Assembly: GCA_020027415.1 (NCBI GenBank)
Contig: JAHRAW010000104.1
Coordinates: 1-7,965, forward strand
Source of the DNA: Gammaproteobacteria bacterium
GTDB taxonomy: Bacteria > Pseudomonadota > Gammaproteobacteria > Arenicellales > Poriferihabitantaceae
DNA: 7,965 nucleotides
Direction: 5' to 3'
This document shows, one piece after another, positions 5,516 to 7,965 of the stretch (position 1 is the stretch's first letter; each line of letters starts with the position of its first letter). The position numbers were made by a program, and so were the translations under genes. The notes beneath the pieces are model-generated. The model was not told the DNA's origin. It saw only the letters and a list, made by a program, of their open reading frames with translations, and made no database searches.

Positions 5516-7965
5516 ATGGCTGACCGCACCGCAAAAAAGCAAACCACCCGCCCGCGAACCACTGAGAAGCAACAAACTGCGCCGCGCGCCAAGTGGCGGC
5601 AACTTGCCGAGCAAGAATTAAAAAGCGCGCGGCAAGGCAACCCCCCCAAGCCCGAGCAACTTCGCTGGCGCACCGCGGAAGGCATGGATATCAAACCGCT
5701 TTATACGGCGGAAGACCTGCGCCATCTGGACGGGTTGGATACGATGCCGGGCGTGCCGCCGTACACCCGCGGCACCAGTGCCACCATGTATGCCGGGCGA
5801 GCATGGACGATTCGGCAGTATGCCGGCTTCTCCACGGCCGAGGCTTCCAACGCGTTTTATCGCAAAAATCTGGCGGCCGGGCAAACCGGACTGTCGGTGG
5901 CGTTTGACCTCGCCACGCATCGCGGCTACGACTCCGAGCATCCGCGCGTGGCGGGGGATGTGGGCAAGGCGGGGGTGGCGATTGACACCGTTGAAGATAT
6001 GAAAATCTTGTTTGACCGCATTCCGCTACACAAGATGTCGGTTTCTATGACCATGAACGGCGCGGTGTTGCCGATTATGGCGATGTATCTGGTCGCCGCC
6101 GAGGAGCAAGGCGCGCCGCCAAGTGCGTTGTCCGGCACTTTGCAAAACGACATCCTCAAAGAATTCATGGTGCGCAACACCTATATCTATCCGCCGGCGC
6201 CGTCCATGCGAATCGTGGCGGATATCATCCGTTACACCGCCGCGCATATTCCGCGCTTCAATCCGATTTCCATCTCCGGCTATCACATGCAAGAAGCCGG
6301 CGCCACCAGCGTGCAAGAATTAGCCTTCACCCTTGCCGACGGCGTGGAATATGTTCGCGCCGCGCGCCGCGCCGGGTTGGCGGTGGATCAGTTCGCGCCG
6401 AGATTATCGTTTTTCTTTGGCATCGGCTTGAACTTCTTTATGGAAATTGCCAAGTTGCGCGCCGCGCGCACGCTGTGGGCGGAATTGATGCAACGGCATT
6501 TCGCGCCGAGCCAGCCGAGTTCGTTGAAGTTGCGCACGCATTGTCAGACCTCCGGCGTCAGCCTCACCAGCCGCGACCCGTACAACAATATCATTCGCAC
6601 CACCATTGAAGCGATGGCGGCGGTGTTGGGCGGCACTCAGTCGTTGCATACCAATTCTTTTGATGAAGCATTGGCGTTGCCATCCGAGTTTTCCGCGCGC
6701 ATTGCCCGCAACACGCAGTTGGTGTTGCAACATGAAGTCGGGCTAACCAATGTGATTGACCCGCTGGCGGGTTCGTATTATGTGGAGAGCCTGACGCATA
6801 GTTTAATCACCGAAGCGCGCAAGTTAATTGAAGAAGTGGAGCAACTGGGCGGTATGACCGACGCGTTGGAAGCCGGCATGCCGAAACTGCGCATTGAACA
6901 AGCCGCCGCGCAAAAACAAGCGCGCATTGACCAAGGCGAGGAAGTGATTGTCGGCGTCAATCGCTATCCGCTGGAACGCGAACCGCCAATTGATATTTTG
7001 ACGGTGGACAATCAGGCGGTGCGTGAGAATCAAATCAAGCGACTCGCGCACGTGAAAAAATCGCGCGACGCAAGAAAATGCGAACGCGCGTTGCAAGTTG
7101 TTACCGAATGCGCGCAAAATGAAAATGGAAATTTACTGGAAGCGGCAATCGGCGCGGCGCGCGCGCGCGCTACGCTTGGCGAAATCTCCGGCGCGCTGGA
7201 GCAAGTATTCGGTCGGCATGTCGCCAAAACACAATCCATCGGAGGCGTATATCGCGCAATGTATGAAGGGGATGAAAAGTTCGCCGCAAGCCATCGGCGG
7301 GTAGAAAAATTCGCCGAACAACACGGTCGCCGCCCGCGCATGTTGGTGGTGAAATTAGGCCAGGACGGCCACGACCGCGGCGCCAAAATTATCGCCACCG
7401 CCTTCGCCGACTTGGGTTTTGATGTGGACATCGGACCATTATTCCAAACGCCCGACGAAGCGGTGCAACAAGCGATTGAAAACGATGTCCATATCATCGG
7501 CATCTCCACGCAAGCCGGCGGGCATCGCACCTTGATCCCCGGCGTGATGCAAGCGTTGCGACAGGCGCATTATGAACACATCAAAGTGGTCTGTGGCTGG
7601 GTGATTCCGGCGGGCGACTACGAGGTTTTGTATCAGGAAGGCGTAGCGGCGATTTTTGCTCCGGGCGCGAATATTTTGGATGCGGCGGAGGAGGTGTTGG
7701 GGATTATTAATGGAAAAGTAAAGCAGTCCGATGATAGTAATTACGATGATTTTAATACAAGTAAGCAAAAAAGTTTTCGCGATGGTGTATGCGAAATAAT
7801 TAAACGCATTCCATGCAGTTGCATAACTACATACGGTGCGATTTCTTCTTGTTTGGCGCGCGATAAAGGCTCGGCTGCAGCGGTCGGTGCTTGCATTAAA
7901 TCAATTAGAAGACACTATGAATTAAAAGAAGTGCCGGTGCATCGCGTGGTTAAAGCTGACGGCGA
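5516..7965 (+). CDS. scpA: Methylmalonyl-CoA mutase fused to a C-terminal MGMT/ATL-like domain (3' end beyond window)
   Basis: This adenosylcobalamin enzyme interconverts succinyl-CoA and (R)-methylmalonyl-CoA in the cytoplasm. The frame is open for 816 codons from the ATG at 5516 to the window edge. Residues 1-25 are a basic, Thr-rich extension. From residue 26 the sequence follows E. coli Sbm/ScpA. The (beta/alpha)8 barrel carries Tyr102 in RQYAGFS and Arg232 in PSMRI, the pair that marks methylmalonyl- rather than isobutyryl- or ethylmalonyl-CoA mutases, plus Tyr256-His257 in GYHMQEAGAT. The B12 domain (about 607-733) keeps D617-x-H619-xx-G622 with His619 as lower cobalt ligand. However, the usual SxL is Ser-Thr-Gln (664-666) and the usual GG is Gly-Trp (694-695). 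Where the enzyme normally ends, an Asp/Ser/Asn/Lys linker (735-752) leads in frame into an alkyltransferase-like domain (753 on). No ATG, GTG or TTG occurs in this frame between residue 733 and that domain. No MeaB/ArgK chaperone gene is in the window. The mutase assignment is secure; the fusion depends on an A6 run being correctly called. Confidence 0.93.
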   Translation, partial: MADRTAKKQTTRPRTTEKQQTAPRAKWRQLAEQELKSARQGNPPKPEQLRWRTAEGMDIKPLYTAEDLRHLDGLDTMPGVPPYTRGTSATMYAGRAWTIRQYAGFSTAEASNAFYRKNLAAGQTGLSVAFDLATHRGYDSEHPRVAGDVGKAGVAIDTVEDMKILFDRIPLHKMSVSMTMNGAVLPIMAMYLVAAEEQGAPPSALSGTLQNDILKEFMVRNTYIYPPAPSMRIVADIIRYTAAHIPRFNPISISGYHMQEAGATSVQELAFTLADGVEYVRAARRAGLAVDQFAPRLSFFFGIGLNFFMEIAKLRAARTLWAELMQRHFAPSQPSSLKLRTHCQTSGVSLTSRDPYNNIIRTTIEAMAAVLGGTQSLHTNSFDEALALPSEFSARIARNTQLVLQHEVGLTNVIDPLAGSYYVESLTHSLITEARKLIEEVEQLGGMTDALEAGMPKLRIEQAAAQKQARIDQGEEVIVGVNRYPLEREPPIDILTVDNQAVRENQIKRLAHVKKSRDARKCERALQVVTECAQNENGNLLEAAIGAARARATLGEISGALEQVFGRHVAKTQSIGGVYRAMYEGDEKFAASHRRVEKFAEQHGRRPRMLVVKLGQDGHDRGAKIIATAFADLGFDVDIGPLFQTPDEAVQQAIENDVHIIGISTQAGGHRTLIPGVMQALRQAHYEHIKVVCGWVIPAGDYEVLYQEGVAAIFAPGANILDAAEEVLGIINGKVKQSDDSNYDDFNTSKQKSFRDGVCEIIKRIPCSCITTYGAISSCLARDKGSAAAVGACIKSIRRHYELKEVPVHRVVKADG
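7772..7963 (+). other. MGMT/ATL-like DNA-binding domain at the mutase C-terminus (incomplete)
   Basis: Residues 753-816 of the mutase frame match the C-terminal domain of O6-alkylguanine-DNA alkyltransferases: an F..V..II..IP opening, TTYG with the base-flipping Tyr773 of the helix-turn-helix, AAAVGACI at the recognition helix, and VPVHRVVKADG at the active-site loop. The alkyl-acceptor Cys of PCHRV is Val808, and the Arg finger of the ARAVG motif is Ala788. A loop about four residues longer than in human MGMT precedes PVHRV, and the hinge Asn is not evident. It therefore cannot act as a classical methyltransferase. It resembles alkyltransferase-like proteins, which bind alkylated DNA without repairing it, but Val at this place is not the Trp or Ala usually seen. 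The end of the domain, roughly 30 residues, is outside the window. Confidence 0.78.

Noticed and set aside
7157..7170. Alternating (GC)7 tract with Z-DNA potential
   Set aside because: It encodes Ala-Arg repeats in a conserved helix of the mutase and is explained by codon use in a GC-rich gene.
7767..7773. AAAAAAG resembling the dnaX-type -1 frameshift heptamer
   Set aside because: It is not in the required phase (A AAA AAG) for the mutase frame, and no evident stem-loop follows it. It is kept only as a possible indel site.
7731..7799. Small 22-codon hydrophobic open frame beginning at ATG 7731
   Set aside because: It has no ribosome-binding site and overlaps the coherent mutase-ATL frame. 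It matters only if the A6 run is miscalled.

Overview
The window is bacterial, roughly 57-60% GC in its coding parts, with dense genes, short intergenic gaps and Shine-Dalgarno signals. The enzymes resemble proteobacterial families: a PuuA-like glutamine synthetase, a trimethylamine-dehydrogenase-like flavoprotein and an Sbm/ScpA-like methylmalonyl-CoA mutase. I would place it in the Proteobacteria, without a genus. No rRNA, tRNA, insertion sequence or CRISPR array is visible.

Layout. (1) Positions 1-676, minus strand: the 5' end of an exported surface protein with cadherin/Ig-like repeats of 111 residues. The only plausible start, an ATG with a good Shine-Dalgarno sequence at 676, is separated from the signal peptide by a 20-base G tract (C on the coding strand). 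As written, the tract puts the start out of frame; 19 or 22 bases would restore it. This has the form of a phase-variable contingency gene. (2) Positions 677-943: a divergent intergenic region with a candidate promoter for each direction. (3) Positions 944-5316, plus strand: a likely three-gene operon of a gamma-glutamyl-amine (PuuA-type) ligase, a TMADH/DMADH-like amine dehydrogenase and a LivG-type ABC ATPase. Genes two and three overlap by 4 bases. (4) Positions 5317-5515: a gap with a small 22-bp tandem repeat. (5) Position 5516 to the window edge, plus strand: methylmalonyl-CoA mutase whose frame continues without a stop into an AT-richer segment encoding an O6-alkylguanine-DNA alkyltransferase-like (MGMT/ATL) domain.

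How the genes may work together (inference). The operon suggests uptake and catabolism of a small amine: the ATPase would power import, and the ligase would gamma-glutamylate an amine that is either the substrate or the product of the flavoprotein. The transporter's permeases, binding protein and second ATPase are not in the window. The mutase interconverts succinyl-CoA and methylmalonyl-CoA and has no evident link to the amine genes.

The two most unusual signals are the mutase-ATL fusion and the poly-G switch. In the fused domain the alkyl-acceptor Cys is Val and the Arg finger is Ala. Both signals involve homopolymers whose length should be confirmed on raw reads.
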